From: a virus
Strand: one strand, 5' to 3'
IMG/VR virus record: IMGVR_UViG_3300031566_000073
Location: 1-47,578 of that record
DNA length: 47,578 nucleotides
Position numbers and translations under genes: made by a program. The notes beneath the pieces are model-generated. The model saw only the letters and a list, made by a program, of their open reading frames with translations. It made no database searches and was not told where the DNA came from. Below, piece after piece: positions 24,922 to 32,680 of this stretch; within the stretch, counting starts at the first letter, position 1; each line of letters begins with the position of its first letter.

Positions 24922-27012
24922 TCACATGACGGGGGCCGGTGCTACGCCTTTGTCGGCAGGCATCTCCACGCGGTTCTCGCCGCTGGGCATCCCGGACTGC
25001 GCCCCGGTCTGCGCCAGTTGCGAAGCGTCGTTGGCCTGCGGGCCGTATGCCTGGAAACGCTGGTGTGCCTGAGCGTGCCAGATAAGCGTCTGCTTCAGGG
25101 GCTCCGGCCACAGCTCGAACTCCGGGGCGTTGGCCTGAAGCGTGTGCTCGTAGAGGTGTGCGTCGTGAATCTGCAACTCGTGCGGGGCGTGCGGCAGGTC
25201 GTACATCATCATCTCGGCCAGGGCCGCCTGCGCCGCCTCCGGGTCCGGCGCTTCGTCGGCTCCGGCCTTCATGGTCGCCATCAGGGCCTCCACCGCCCCG
25301 GGGTCCAGTTGGCCGATGGCCCGGTTCTCGCGCCGAGCCGCCTCCCGCCCGTAGGCCCACTCCGGGGCAATCTTGTCCACCAGCGGCGAGTTGGTCATCC
25401 GCAGGAACAGGTAGGCCCCGGCCATGCCCATCGGCCCGCCGGCCAACTGGCTGACCTGCATGGCCTCCCGCCGCAAGTCCTGCTCGTTGCGGGGCGTCAG
25501 GGCGCTGTCCGTCACGCGGATGCGGAACCGCGTGGTCTTCATCATCTCTTCGCTCAAGACCTGGACCCGCTCCGGTGTGCCCTCTTCGCCGACAATCTCA
25601 ATCATCTCGTCGGGAGAGGCGTACTGCGAATAGGCCCGCAGCAGACGCCACATCAGGTCTTGCAGCGGGTACTTGAGCGCCCGCAGAATCATGGTCGTGA
25701 TGCTGTCGGACTCGCTCAGCAGAAGGTCGTAGCCGCTCCGCGAGTCCAGGCGGCCGACGGATTCGCCGTAGTTGACCTCGCTGACGCCGACCGTCTCGCG
25801 GATGTTGTTCTTCAGAAGGTCCAGCATCGTCCACGATTGCGGTGACGGGTCGGGAATCTTCAGCGGTTCGACATCGCCGTACCCCGGCTGGTACTCGATG
25901 ACGCCGGGCTCCACGGTCTTGAGCTGTTCGGGATTCGTGACCGCTCCGGCCGCCGCCAGGAGTTTCACGTTGTTGCGGATGTGGAGGTTCTTCATCAGGT
26001 CGCTGAAAATCTGGTTGTAGCCCAGTTGCGTCATCAGGAGAATCGACGCCGTGCTGATGCCCTGCGAGCGGCCCGGCACGACGATGTTGTTCAGTTTGAT
26101 GAGCGGACTTTCGCCGTGGTCCACGTCGAACCGGAACGGCGAATGCCCGCTGCGAACGTACCGGCCGCCCTCCCGGCCCATCAGGATCGTCACGCGGCCG
26201 AACGGGTACTGCTTCAACGTCTCGGGCCGGCGGTCGAAATGCTCGTGGACGATGACGCACGGGGTGCCCGTGCCGCTCGTGGCGTTGGCGCCCAACAGGT
26301 CGTAGGACGCCAGGTCGATGTTCCCGCCGCCCCAGTTGGCCTCCGTGGGCGGCTTCTCAACGCCGAAGCGGTGCTTGGCCTCGTCCGGCGTCAGGACGTA
26401 ACTGTGTATCCACTCGTAATGGTCTTCGAGGAAGGGGCTGGTGTTGACCGGGTCGAGCGTGACTTCCCACGGCCAGACGAGGCACATATCGACTTGCCGG
26501 CCGCTCGGCGTCGGGTTGGCCGTGCCTGCGGGCCGGGTGTACAGTTTCCAGTAGATGCTGCCGCAGTGGGGCAGGCGGTTCGCCAGGGCCACGTACTTCT
26601 GCTGAATGCGGTAGCGGTCCATCAGGTACTTGATGTTGGCCTTGGCCTGCCGCATGGCCTGGATGGCTCGCGGCGTCATGCCGTAGGCGTCCGGCTCGAA
26701 GTCCAGGTCGCGCTGCACCAACTTGGATTCCTGCTTCCGCAGAACCGAGAAGATGATGTTGACGTGGGCCTGGGCCGCGGGCATTCGCGGCAGGCTCTTG
26801 ACGGTGCGAAACGCGATATTGCCCCGGGCGTCCACGTCGAACGTCAAGGGTTGCCGGGTATAGGTGATGTACTGCGAGTGCTTGAACTGGCTGAACATAT
26901 CGTGCCGCATGGCCTCGGCGCGATGGTACAGGTCGAGGATGTGGTTCGACAGTTTCCCCGCCGCGCTGTCGTTTTCCTTGCCGCTCTCGATCAACTCAAA
27001 TGGTTTCGCCAT
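24922..27012 (-). CDS. Portal protein
   Basis: 696 residues, the large size typical of podovirus-type portals. It forms the dodecameric ring through which DNA is packaged. The N-terminal half has VLRKQESKLVQRDLDFEPDA and a beta-rich clip region. Near the middle are LMTQLGYNQIFSDLMKNLHI and VGVSEVNYGES, portal-type motifs. The C-terminus is Gln/Ala-rich. It follows the terminase block in transcription order, with a small gene directly abutting its start. Confidence 0.8.
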   Translation of the reverse strand: MAKPFELIESGKENDSAAGKLSNHILDLYHRAEAMRHDMFSQFKHSQYITYTRQPLTFDVDARGNIAFRTVKSLPRMPAAQAHVNIIFSVLRKQESKLVQRDLDFEPDAYGMTPRAIQAMRQAKANIKYLMDRYRIQQKYVALANRLPHCGSIYWKLYTRPAGTANPTPSGRQVDMCLVWPWEVTLDPVNTSPFLEDHYEWIHSYVLTPDEAKHRFGVEKPPTEANWGGGNIDLASYDLLGANATSGTGTPCVIVHEHFDRRPETLKQYPFGRVTILMGREGGRYVRSGHSPFRFDVDHGESPLIKLNNIVVPGRSQGISTASILLMTQLGYNQIFSDLMKNLHIRNNVKLLAAAGAVTNPEQLKTVEPGVIEYQPGYGDVEPLKIPDPSPQSWTMLDLLKNNIRETVGVSEVNYGESVGRLDSRSGYDLLLSESDSITTMILRALKYPLQDLMWRLLRAYSQYASPDEMIEIVGEEGTPERVQVLSEEMMKTTRFRIRVTDSALTPRNEQDLRREAMQVSQLAGGPMGMAGAYLFLRMTNSPLVDKIAPEWAYGREAARRENRAIGQLDPGAVEALMATMKAGADEAPDPEAAQAALAEMMMYDLPHAPHELQIHDAHLYEHTLQANAPEFELWPEPLKQTLIWHAQAHQRFQAYGPQANDASQLAQTGAQSGMPSGENRVEMPADKGVAPAPVM

Positions 27013-27180
27013 CTACCTTCGCCGCTTTCTGCGTCGGCCCAGAGCGAGCGGGCCCTTCTTCCGCTGAATGCGTTCGGGAAGTTCCGAGTAGGAGCGCGGG
27101 TACTCCTTCTGCCACTTGTGCAGAAGGTCGGGCCGGTCTACGGCCAGTTTGCGCCACTGGGCCTTACTTCGGATTGGCAT
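27013..27180 (-). CDS. Small basic phage protein between terminase and portal
   Basis: 55 residues: MPIRSKAQWRKLAV, then a Lys/Arg-rich C-terminus with SELPERI before it. Peptides with an N-terminal SKAQ(W/R)R and a later LPER occur widely near portal and terminase genes; their role is unknown. The stop abuts the portal start (TAGATG). It overlaps the upstream gene by 17 bases. Confidence 0.65.
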   Translation of the reverse strand: MPIRSKAQWRKLAVDRPDLLHKWQKEYPRSYSELPERIQRKKGPLALGRRRKRRR

Positions 27181-27469
27181 TGGGATACACCGTCAGGCGG
27201 GCCGTGGGCGGGGGGACGATGATGTGCTCTTCGGTTTCCGGTTCCGGCTCGTCCGGGGGCGGGGCTTCGGCTGCCCGCTCAGGCTTGCCCCGAAAGCTCG
27301 CGTACTCGCCGAAGGACCGGGCCATGAACCTCTCCTGCAACTCCCCTTGGTTCGCCAAGACTTCCCCCGCGATGTGTTCCAGCACCCGGAACGACCGCAG
27401 GGCGAACCAGATAACCAACCCCAGCGACACGAGAAAGCCGCCCGCCACGGCAATCAGTTCCATCCCCAT
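27164..27469 (-). CDS. Small single-pass membrane protein
   Basis: 101 residues. One transmembrane helix near the N-terminus (about residues 5-24), a charged helix (HIAGEVLANQGELQERF), then a Pro/Glu-rich tail. It overlaps terminase by 16 bases. It could be an inner-membrane anchor; nothing more specific is supported. Confidence 0.6.
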   Translation of the reverse strand: MGMELIAVAGGFLVSLGLVIWFALRSFRVLEHIAGEVLANQGELQERFMARSFGEYASFRGKPERAAEAPPPDEPEPETEEHIIVPPPTARLTVYPNANPK

Positions 27470-29049
27470 ATCCTCTTTGAAATCGGTTCGGGCATGTCCT
27501 CGCGCTGGGCCTCCCGAAGTTGCTTAATCAAGGAGGTCTTCGGGTCCAGTTCCATCGGGGCCACGTCCGCCTCGCGCTCGGCCTTGGCCCGTGCCCACGG
27601 CTCGACGGCCTTGTGGGCCAGGTAAATCGCCGCGTCGGCCAGGTCGTCCTCGTTCCCGTCGTCGCCCGTGAAATAGTCCAACTGGTGATGCGCCTCGCGC
27701 ATCCGTTCGATAGCCACGAATCCGCCGGCTACCCGCCGGCCCGCAATGCGAATCGTGCCGTCGCCGAAGAACCGCGAGACGCCGCTGCCGCGACTCCGCT
27801 TGTCGGTCCAGCCCCGCCCCGCCTGTTGCGGCTTGGCCGCGATGACCTTGATGCCCCGCTCCCGCAAGGCGTGAACGATCATCCGCTGGGCCACCGCGTC
27901 CTCGACGATGCAGTAATCCGCCCGGTGCTGGCGGCAATAGTCCTCGATGCGGTTTACCAAGAGATGGTCGGGTATCTTCTGGCGAAGGGCGTCATGCAGG
28001 AACGCCCCGCCATGCACGTCCACCCAACCCGCTATCATGCCCGTGTAGTTGCTCTTGCGTTTGGTCGAGAAGGCCGGGTCCACCGCGACGTAGCTGCGGA
28101 ACGGATGCCGCGTCTTGGGGTCGCGCTGAAGGGCCACCATCCCGTCGTAGTCAAAGAACAGTATCCGGGCGAATACCCGGTCGGCGTCCGAGATGACCCG
28201 TAGGCCGAAGGCGTGGCTGAACGCCCGGTCGCCAATCTCCTTGTAGCGAATCCAAAGCCGCTCGGCGGTCCAGTACTCGGGCCATAGCGGATCGAAGCTC
28301 TCCGGTCCCTTGGGCGGGTCGGCATAGACGATGGCCCGCGTCAGGATGACCCAACCGCTGTCCCGCTGCTGGGCCTCCCGGACGATGCGGGCATGGGCGT
28401 CGTCCTCGTGCCACGGCGTATGGGGCACCCAACAGCGCCCGGTCGGCGGCAAGTACTGGAACACGTCGTTGGTGAACCGCTCGTAGACCTTGTCGCGCTC
28501 CCCCGCCGTGCCGGAGTTCTTCAGGTCCACCATGTCGTCGCAGATGATGAGGTCGGCCCGTGCCCCGGTTCCCGAGCCCGTGATGCCGTAGGCGACTACG
28601 CTGGGGTCCACCGGCTCGCCGTCGCGGACCACGCTGAACTCGTTCAGGCGGTCGGACCAGTCGCTATCAATCCTCAAGTGCGGAAAGACGTTGCGAACCC
28701 GCCGGCCGGTCTTGCCGTCAATCAGGCGCTTCAACCGGGTCACGCGGCGGATCGCCATCTTCTCGTTCTGACAGAAAATGGCGACTCGCAGGCTCGAATT
28801 GCGGCCCAGTTCCCATGCCACGCGGGGCAAAATCTGCATGGTCTTCCCGTGGAAGCGCGGCTCCTGAATCAGCGCCAGGCGGTTCGCCGAGAAGAACGCC
28901 TGCATCTCAATGTGGTGCTTGGCCTGGCGGATGGGCTCGCCGGTCTCGTCGTCGGGGATGCGGACGTACTCGATGAAGGCGTTCGGGTCGTTACGGGCGT
29001 CGCGCCGAGCCCTGAGTTCCTTGGCGAGTCTAGTCTTCCTCACCGCCAC
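27454..29049 (-). CDS. terL: Terminase large subunit
   Basis: 531 residues. The packaging ATPase and nuclease. Walker A is EPRFHGKT (63-70), an unusual form with His before GKT; Walker B is LIICDD (167-172). The RNase-H-like nuclease acids are AVDPAF (Asp324), IVED (Glu383) and the DDLADA segment (468-473). The overall form fits Terminase_6-type enzymes. It overlaps the small gene upstream, a probable terminase small subunit. Confidence 0.9.
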   Translation of the reverse strand: MAVRKTRLAKELRARRDARNDPNAFIEYVRIPDDETGEPIRQAKHHIEMQAFFSANRLALIQEPRFHGKTMQILPRVAWELGRNSSLRVAIFCQNEKMAIRRVTRLKRLIDGKTGRRVRNVFPHLRIDSDWSDRLNEFSVVRDGEPVDPSVVAYGITGSGTGARADLIICDDMVDLKNSGTAGERDKVYERFTNDVFQYLPPTGRCWVPHTPWHEDDAHARIVREAQQRDSGWVILTRAIVYADPPKGPESFDPLWPEYWTAERLWIRYKEIGDRAFSHAFGLRVISDADRVFARILFFDYDGMVALQRDPKTRHPFRSYVAVDPAFSTKRKSNYTGMIAGWVDVHGGAFLHDALRQKIPDHLLVNRIEDYCRQHRADYCIVEDAVAQRMIVHALRERGIKVIAAKPQQAGRGWTDKRSRGSGVSRFFGDGTIRIAGRRVAGGFVAIERMREAHHQLDYFTGDDGNEDDLADAAIYLAHKAVEPWARAKAEREADVAPMELDPKTSLIKQLREAQREDMPEPISKRIWGWN

Positions 29050-29386
29050 TCTTGAGTTCGGCCTCCAGTTCGGCGTCGGACATGCTTTCCGCGCCCCGGA
29101 CGCCGGGCGTTCGGTCGGGGGCGAGGTCCTGCGGCTTCTTGACCATGCAGGCCACGATGCGGTTAATCAGTTCGGCAGAGGTTTTCAGGTTGTAGATGTT
29201 GTGCGGGCCGGTACACTCGATGCTGGCCCGGTACATCTTGACGAGTTCGGTTCGCCGCCAGTTGTTGATGATTTCCGGGTCGGCATCGACGCCGGGCGGG
29301 TCGGCCGCGTCGTACAGGGGTTCCTCGGGCCTCGACAATCGGAAGTCCTTCTTCGGCGGCTTGGCCGTCTTGGGTTGTCCGGGCAT
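29030..29386 (-). CDS. Possible terminase small subunit
   Basis: 118 residues ending in an acidic tail. It overlaps the large terminase start by 20 bases, the usual place for terS. It has a helical middle (INNWRRTELVKMYRASIE; SAELINRIVACM) but no clear helix-turn-helix. The gene at 29579 has a better HTH and is an alternative candidate. Confidence 0.45.
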   Translation of the reverse strand: MPGQPKTAKPPKKDFRLSRPEEPLYDAADPPGVDADPEIINNWRRTELVKMYRASIECTGPHNIYNLKTSAELINRIVACMVKKPQDLAPDRTPGVRGAESMSDAELEAELKSGGEED

Positions 29387-29578
29387 GAAATCCCCGCGAT
29401 AACATTAGAGGGGGCGGGCGACCGCGCGGGGCGACCAGGGGGATAATCGCCCCAGGATTCGCGGCGGGGAGGCGCTCCAACCCCCTCCATATCTCTTAAC
29501 GGGTAGCACTTTGGGGGTCGGAACAAATGCGGAAGTTACGTACCGGCAGGGAGTTACATCTTTGAGGAATTTTTCAAC
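29387..29578. other. Intergenic region before terminase: packaging-site candidate
   Basis: 192 bases without a gene. On the minus strand it contains GGTCGCCC twice, 12 bases apart, and the inverted repeat GGGGCGATTATCCCCC, in a very G+C-rich block. Further upstream lies a short A+T-richer stretch with TTGAAA. Packaging sites commonly lie next to terS. The alternative is a late leader. Confidence 0.35.
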
Positions 29579-29923
29579 TTATTCTTCTTGCTGACTCGGA
29601 GGAAGCAAACAGTCCAGCGTTCGCTTCACTTGTCTTGAGACGCGCCCTTTCGCCTTTTCGCGGATGCGTCTGGCCTCTTGGTCGGTAAGAATGTCAGTCA
29701 ATCTTCCGACTTCTTGCTCGATGCAATCGGCGAGAATCCCAGTGATGTCGGCGATTTCCGCCCAACTTTTGCCGCATTGCATACGGAGGTAAAGCATCAC
29801 AAATCGTGCGGCTTTGTCTTTGATCTGACGCCCGGAAGCAAGGGCATCAAAGACGCGGTCCCAATCCAAGTCCGCAGGCGCACCATGCACCCGCTCCAGT
29901 CCATCTTCGCTGAAGATACTCAC
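29579..29923 (-). CDS. Helix-turn-helix protein, small terminase or regulator candidate
   Basis: 114 residues. It starts with GTG at 29923, with AGGA 8 bases upstream. A helical core contains KSWAEIADITGILADCIEQEV (about residues 52-72), a sigma-region-4/HTH pattern. A basic C-terminal helix (RIREKAKGRVSRQVKR) follows. It is just upstream of the candidate packaging region. It could bind that site as a terminase small subunit, or regulate late genes. Confidence 0.5.
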   Translation of the reverse strand: MSIFSEDGLERVHGAPADLDWDRVFDALASGRQIKDKAARFVMLYLRMQCGKSWAEIADITGILADCIEQEVGRLTDILTDQEARRIREKAKGRVSRQVKRTLDCLLPPSQQEE

Positions 29924-29965
29924 CTTTCACGTCCTTTTTCTGCACGGTCCAGCCCCTGTAGCATC

Positions 29966-30052
29966 TCAGAAACGACCTGACCCAATCAGATAGAACACCA
30001 CGAAGACCAGAACGAAAATGAGAATGTAGTGCGCCAAATCCATGTCGCCCAT
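29966..30052 (-). CDS. 28-residue membrane microprotein
   Basis: 28 residues: MGDMDLAHY, then a single hydrophobic helix (ILIFVLVFVVFYLIG). GGGAGG lies 5 bases before the ATG at 30052. It is probably a membrane peptide. The good ribosome binding site supports translation; length alone makes it uncertain. Confidence 0.5.
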   Translation of the reverse strand: MGDMDLAHYILIFVLVFVVFYLIGSGRF

Positions 30053-30081
30053 GTCAGCCTCCCAAGGTTCTTCCTTTCGCC

Positions 30082-30435
30082 CTAGTCAAAAATCTGGTCA
30101 AAGAGTGGCAACGGTTTGGGTGGCGGTGGAACCTTCCGCCGCCCCTCCCAACTCGCATACTGCGCCGCCGTGGACGTGAGAGACCAGAAGTGCGCGATTG
30201 AAGCCCACCCGAAACCCTGAATTCTCAGCAGACGGATGGTCATTATGGCCAGCGCCCGGTCGGACCCAACCTTGCCATTCTCCAAGTCGTCGCCCATGTC
30301 CCGCAGAGCGGACGCCGCAAAACGCAACCGTACCGGCGACACCCACCCGTCCAGACCGCGCGGATGGCGTCGGTCGCATCCCGCCTCGAAGTTGTTAAGC
30401 ACGGCAGGGTCCAACGCACGCCCTCTAGACAACAT
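30082..30435 (-). CDS. Hypothetical protein (117 aa)
   Basis: 117 residues, Arg/Ala-rich, with helices FAASALRDMGDDLENG and ALAIMTIRLLRIQGFGWASI, the latter resembling an HTH. The C-terminus is PPPPKP-rich. It overlaps the phosphoesterase gene by 11 bases. Function unknown. Confidence 0.5.
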   Translation of the reverse strand: MLSRGRALDPAVLNNFEAGCDRRHPRGLDGWVSPVRLRFAASALRDMGDDLENGKVGSDRALAIMTIRLLRIQGFGWASIAHFWSLTSTAAQYASWEGRRKVPPPPKPLPLFDQIFD

Positions 30436-31420
30436 CCCCGTTCACAATCCGGTAGTTGTGAATCCGCCAGCCTTGCGACAACTCCACGACCGCGAACCCG
30501 TGGTTCCACAGATTGAGCGGGCTGTACCGGGGATGCAGGTCGCAGAGACACCCCACGCTCCAGCACGTGACCGTCGTGCCTCGCAAGGTCGGCTCTGTAT
30601 GCTCGCTGGTTCGGTGCTGATGGGCAATGATGCAGCATTCGCGGGTCTTGAGGTACGCCGTTCGGGCGGGGTTGACGGGCGACGAAAAGCCCCCGCGCCA
30701 CTCGTGGCCGTGCAGGATCGTCAGGTTGTGATACTCGATGGGGTGCATGGCATCGACCCAATCAATGCCCATTTCGTCCAGCTTCAGGAAGCTCTTGAAG
30801 GTGAACTGCGGCAGGCCGAAAAGCTCCGGGGCCTGACTCATCAGGTACTTTTCCAGGCGGTCCTCGTGGTTGCCCGCCTTCCAGATGATGCGCTTCGGCT
30901 TGACGACACGCTTCATCTCGCCCAGCATCTGGCCGGCGGCGCTCAGTTCATCCTCGAAGCGCCGCATCCGCGGGTCTTTCAGCCATCGCGACAGGGCGTA
31001 GCAATCCGCGAAGTCGCCCAAGAGAAGCAGCCCATCGCAGCGATTCTTCTTTTGCGCCGCCCAGGCCAGGACAATCTTGATGGCGTCCGAATCGTGATAG
31101 GGCAGATGGAGGTCGGCGAGGACCAGCCATCGGCCGATGTCACCCGGCAACTGGTACTTGGCAAATTCTGTGGGTTCTGGCTCGGGGAGTTCAATGCGGG
31201 GCATACCCGAATTCGCCCCCTCCATCTTCTTGAGATTCGCCTTGCCGCAAGCGCCACGATAGTAGCGTACGGCGGTCCTGGCCGATTCGATCGACGAAAA
31301 GAGGCGCGGGTTGTCCCGTCGGAGCATCCGGGCAAGCTGAAGATTCGAGGAGGTCGGATATTTCTGGCAATACTGCCGTGCCTCATCACCGACAAGGCTG
31401 CGTGGACGACCAGGCATCAT
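30425..31420 (-). CDS. Calcineurin-like metallophosphoesterase with N-terminal HTH-like region
   Basis: 331 residues. All metal-binding blocks are present: ADLH (102-105), GDFAD (135-139), GNHED (183-187), HGHE (237-240) and AHQH (266-269). This is the two-metal calcineurin fold; relatives cleave phosphomonoesters or nucleic-acid phosphodiesters. The first 70 residues are a helical region (LARMLRR ... ARTAVRYY) that could bind DNA. Phage phosphoesterases of this type are often near replication genes. The substrate is unknown. GGAG is 5 bases before the ATG. Confidence 0.85.
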   Translation of the reverse strand: MMPGRPRSLVGDEARQYCQKYPTSSNLQLARMLRRDNPRLFSSIESARTAVRYYRGACGKANLKKMEGANSGMPRIELPEPEPTEFAKYQLPGDIGRWLVLADLHLPYHDSDAIKIVLAWAAQKKNRCDGLLLLGDFADCYALSRWLKDPRMRRFEDELSAAGQMLGEMKRVVKPKRIIWKAGNHEDRLEKYLMSQAPELFGLPQFTFKSFLKLDEMGIDWVDAMHPIEYHNLTILHGHEWRGGFSSPVNPARTAYLKTRECCIIAHQHRTSEHTEPTLRGTTVTCWSVGCLCDLHPRYSPLNLWNHGFAVVELSQGWRIHNYRIVNGDVV

Positions 31421-31465
31421 TTTCTCCTTTCCCGCTGTGGGTCCAAAGCGATTTGGCTTGGGGGG

Positions 31466-31717
31466 TCATCGCAAATCCTTTATCGTTTCCGGCTTCGGCA
31501 GAACGGCCCGCCGCCATTTCCTCAGGCCAATGATATTCACGACAAACAGGCACGCCCAGATAGCCGACTGCGACCATAGGCCGCTCGTCGCCGTGTAGAC
31601 GCACGACCCCGCACTGCTCACGAGCCAGAGCAGGAAGCACCACCAGCGGCCGTACACGTTGGCGACGGCTCCGGCGATGGCGATGGCGCTGAGGATGTAG
31701 ACGTAGCCAGGTTCCAT
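31466..31717 (-). CDS. Small PnuC-like membrane protein
   Basis: 83 residues, with three hydrophobic segments (about 5-22, 25-42 and 50-66). The alternation GAVANVYGRWWCFLLWLVSS then SQSAIWACLFVVNIIGLRKW is like one half of nicotinamide riboside transporters (PnuC). At this length it would need to assemble as a multimer. The start lies inside the 3' part of the upstream gene. Confidence 0.55.
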   Translation of the reverse strand: MEPGYVYILSAIAIAGAVANVYGRWWCFLLWLVSSAGSCVYTATSGLWSQSAIWACLFVVNIIGLRKWRRAVLPKPETIKDLR

Positions 31718-32049
31718 TGTGCCAGCCACTTGACCAGTTCGTGCAACTCCTCGAACACAGGTTGCCCCAGCGACTCGGCGAGTTCGCGTTCGGCCTTGGC
31801 CCCGGTGGAACGCTCCCAACCCGGCATCATCAGCATGGCATCGCAGCGGCGTATCATCTCCAGGTCGCCATCAAGCCATACCCGGTCATCCACGTTGCCG
31901 CCGTAGAACGCCGTGTTCTTGTGCGGGCAGATGGCGACGGCTCCGAGCAGCCAGACCTTGCGGGCCAGTTCTCCCGCTTCGTGGATGTTCAGGTAGACCT
32001 CGTGTTCACAGCAGGCCCGGTAGGGTCCGGCAACGTAGATTACCTTCAT
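31618..32049 (-). CDS. DUF4406-like protein (nucleoside deoxyribosyltransferase relative)
   Basis: 143 residues. VIYVAGPYR at the start, HEAGELARKVWLLG, ICPHKNTAF, DDRVWLDGDLEMIRRCDAML and PGWERSTGAKAERELA together match DUF4406. The family belongs to the nucleoside 2-deoxyribosyltransferase fold and probably acts on nucleotides. The last ~30 residues are Ser/Pro/Ala-rich and lie over the next gene. The start overlaps the upstream stop as ATGA. Confidence 0.75.
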   Translation of the reverse strand: MKVIYVAGPYRACCEHEVYLNIHEAGELARKVWLLGAVAICPHKNTAFYGGNVDDRVWLDGDLEMIRRCDAMLMMPGWERSTGAKAERELAESLGQPVFEELHELVKWLAQWNLATSTSSAPSPSPEPSPTCTAAGGASCSGS

Positions 32050-32390
32050 GCGTCGTCTCCCATATGCTCGATGGCACCGTTAGCCTCGCGAACCATTTCC
32101 ACGACCTCCTCGCCCCGGTCCTCGATCATCTGCACGGTAGCCGCGTATCCCGCAAGGTCCACGAGGTTATCCCGCCTGTGGTTTTCGACCTCGCGGCTCA
32201 ACTTCACCCCGCACATGCAAAAGCCGACCTCCTGAGGCGAGATTTCTACGCCCGCCTGCAACTTGGGCAGGAGGATGCCCGTCCAGATTTTGGCCGTCTT
32301 GGCGAAGTCGTCGGCCGGGTGGCCGTAGTCGGCGTTGCGTTCGCCGTAGACCAGCCGCTGCGCTTCCTGCAAAATCGTTTCGCCTTCCAT
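32046..32390 (-). CDS. DUF6378-like phage protein
   Basis: 114 residues. ILQEAQRLVYGERNADYGHP followed by a helical core ending DNLVDLAGYAATVQM resembles DUF6378-type phage proteins, all-alpha and with a possible nucleotide-handling relationship. It is coupled by ATGA to the DUF4406 gene. GGAGG is 6 bases before the ATG, and a GGTTACGGTT element is 22 bases upstream. Confidence 0.65.
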   Translation of the reverse strand: MEGETILQEAQRLVYGERNADYGHPADDFAKTAKIWTGILLPKLQAGVEISPQEVGFCMCGVKLSREVENHRRDNLVDLAGYAATVQMIEDRGEEVVEMVREANGAIEHMGDDA

Positions 32391-32412
32391 GTCCAGCCTC
32401 CACTAAAGGGCC

Positions 32413-32422
32413 AACCGTAACC
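32413..32422 (-). promoter_or_regulatory. GGTTACGGTT repeat, copy 4
   Basis: The fourth identical 10-mer, 22 bases before the DUF6378-like gene and 3 bases after the closing arm of the structured element at 32426-32475. Confidence 0.5.
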
Positions 32423-32425
32423 TAT

Positions 32426-32475
32426 CCGTGCAAAACTGTCCGCAACCGCGCGGATGTGCCGAGAATATTGCACGG
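32426..32475 (-). ncRNA. Structured leader element with 8-bp closing stem
   Basis: On the minus strand CCGTGCAA and TTGCACGG pair over a 34-base interior that itself holds TCCGC/GCGGA around a 6-base loop. It starts one base after the stop codon of the upstream gene. No T-run follows. It could be a processing site, attenuator or RNA switch. Confidence 0.4.
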
Positions 32476-32476
32476 G

Positions 32477-32680
32477 TCATTTCCGCTCCTCCCACGCATC
32501 GCACGTGCCCTCCGTGTCTACTAACCCTCCGTCAAGAATACATCTGAGTTCTGCCGTGTTCGCCCAACCATCCCAAAGATGCCGACCGCAAGTCCTACAT
32601 GTCTCGGTTGGCGGACACTTGTAGGTCGAACGCGCCACCTTCGCCGCTTCCTTGTCGCTCAATGGTTTTTGCTTGCTCAT
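32477..32680 (-). CDS. Small Cys-rich protein
   Basis: 67 residues starting MSKQKPLSDKEAAKVARS, with Cys at KCPPTETCRTCGRHL, LRCIL and GTCDAW: a possible zinc ribbon. The start overlaps the upstream stop as ATGA. The gene-junction sequence GGGAAATGAGCAAGCA is the same as that at 33336. Confidence 0.6.
   Translation of the reverse strand: MSKQKPLSDKEAAKVARSTYKCPPTETCRTCGRHLWDGWANTAELRCILDGGLVDTEGTCDAWEERK

Noticed and set aside
30236-31579. Plus-strand frame of 447 codons opposite the phosphoesterase
   Set aside because: The minus frame carries every metal-binding motif; the plus frame has none.
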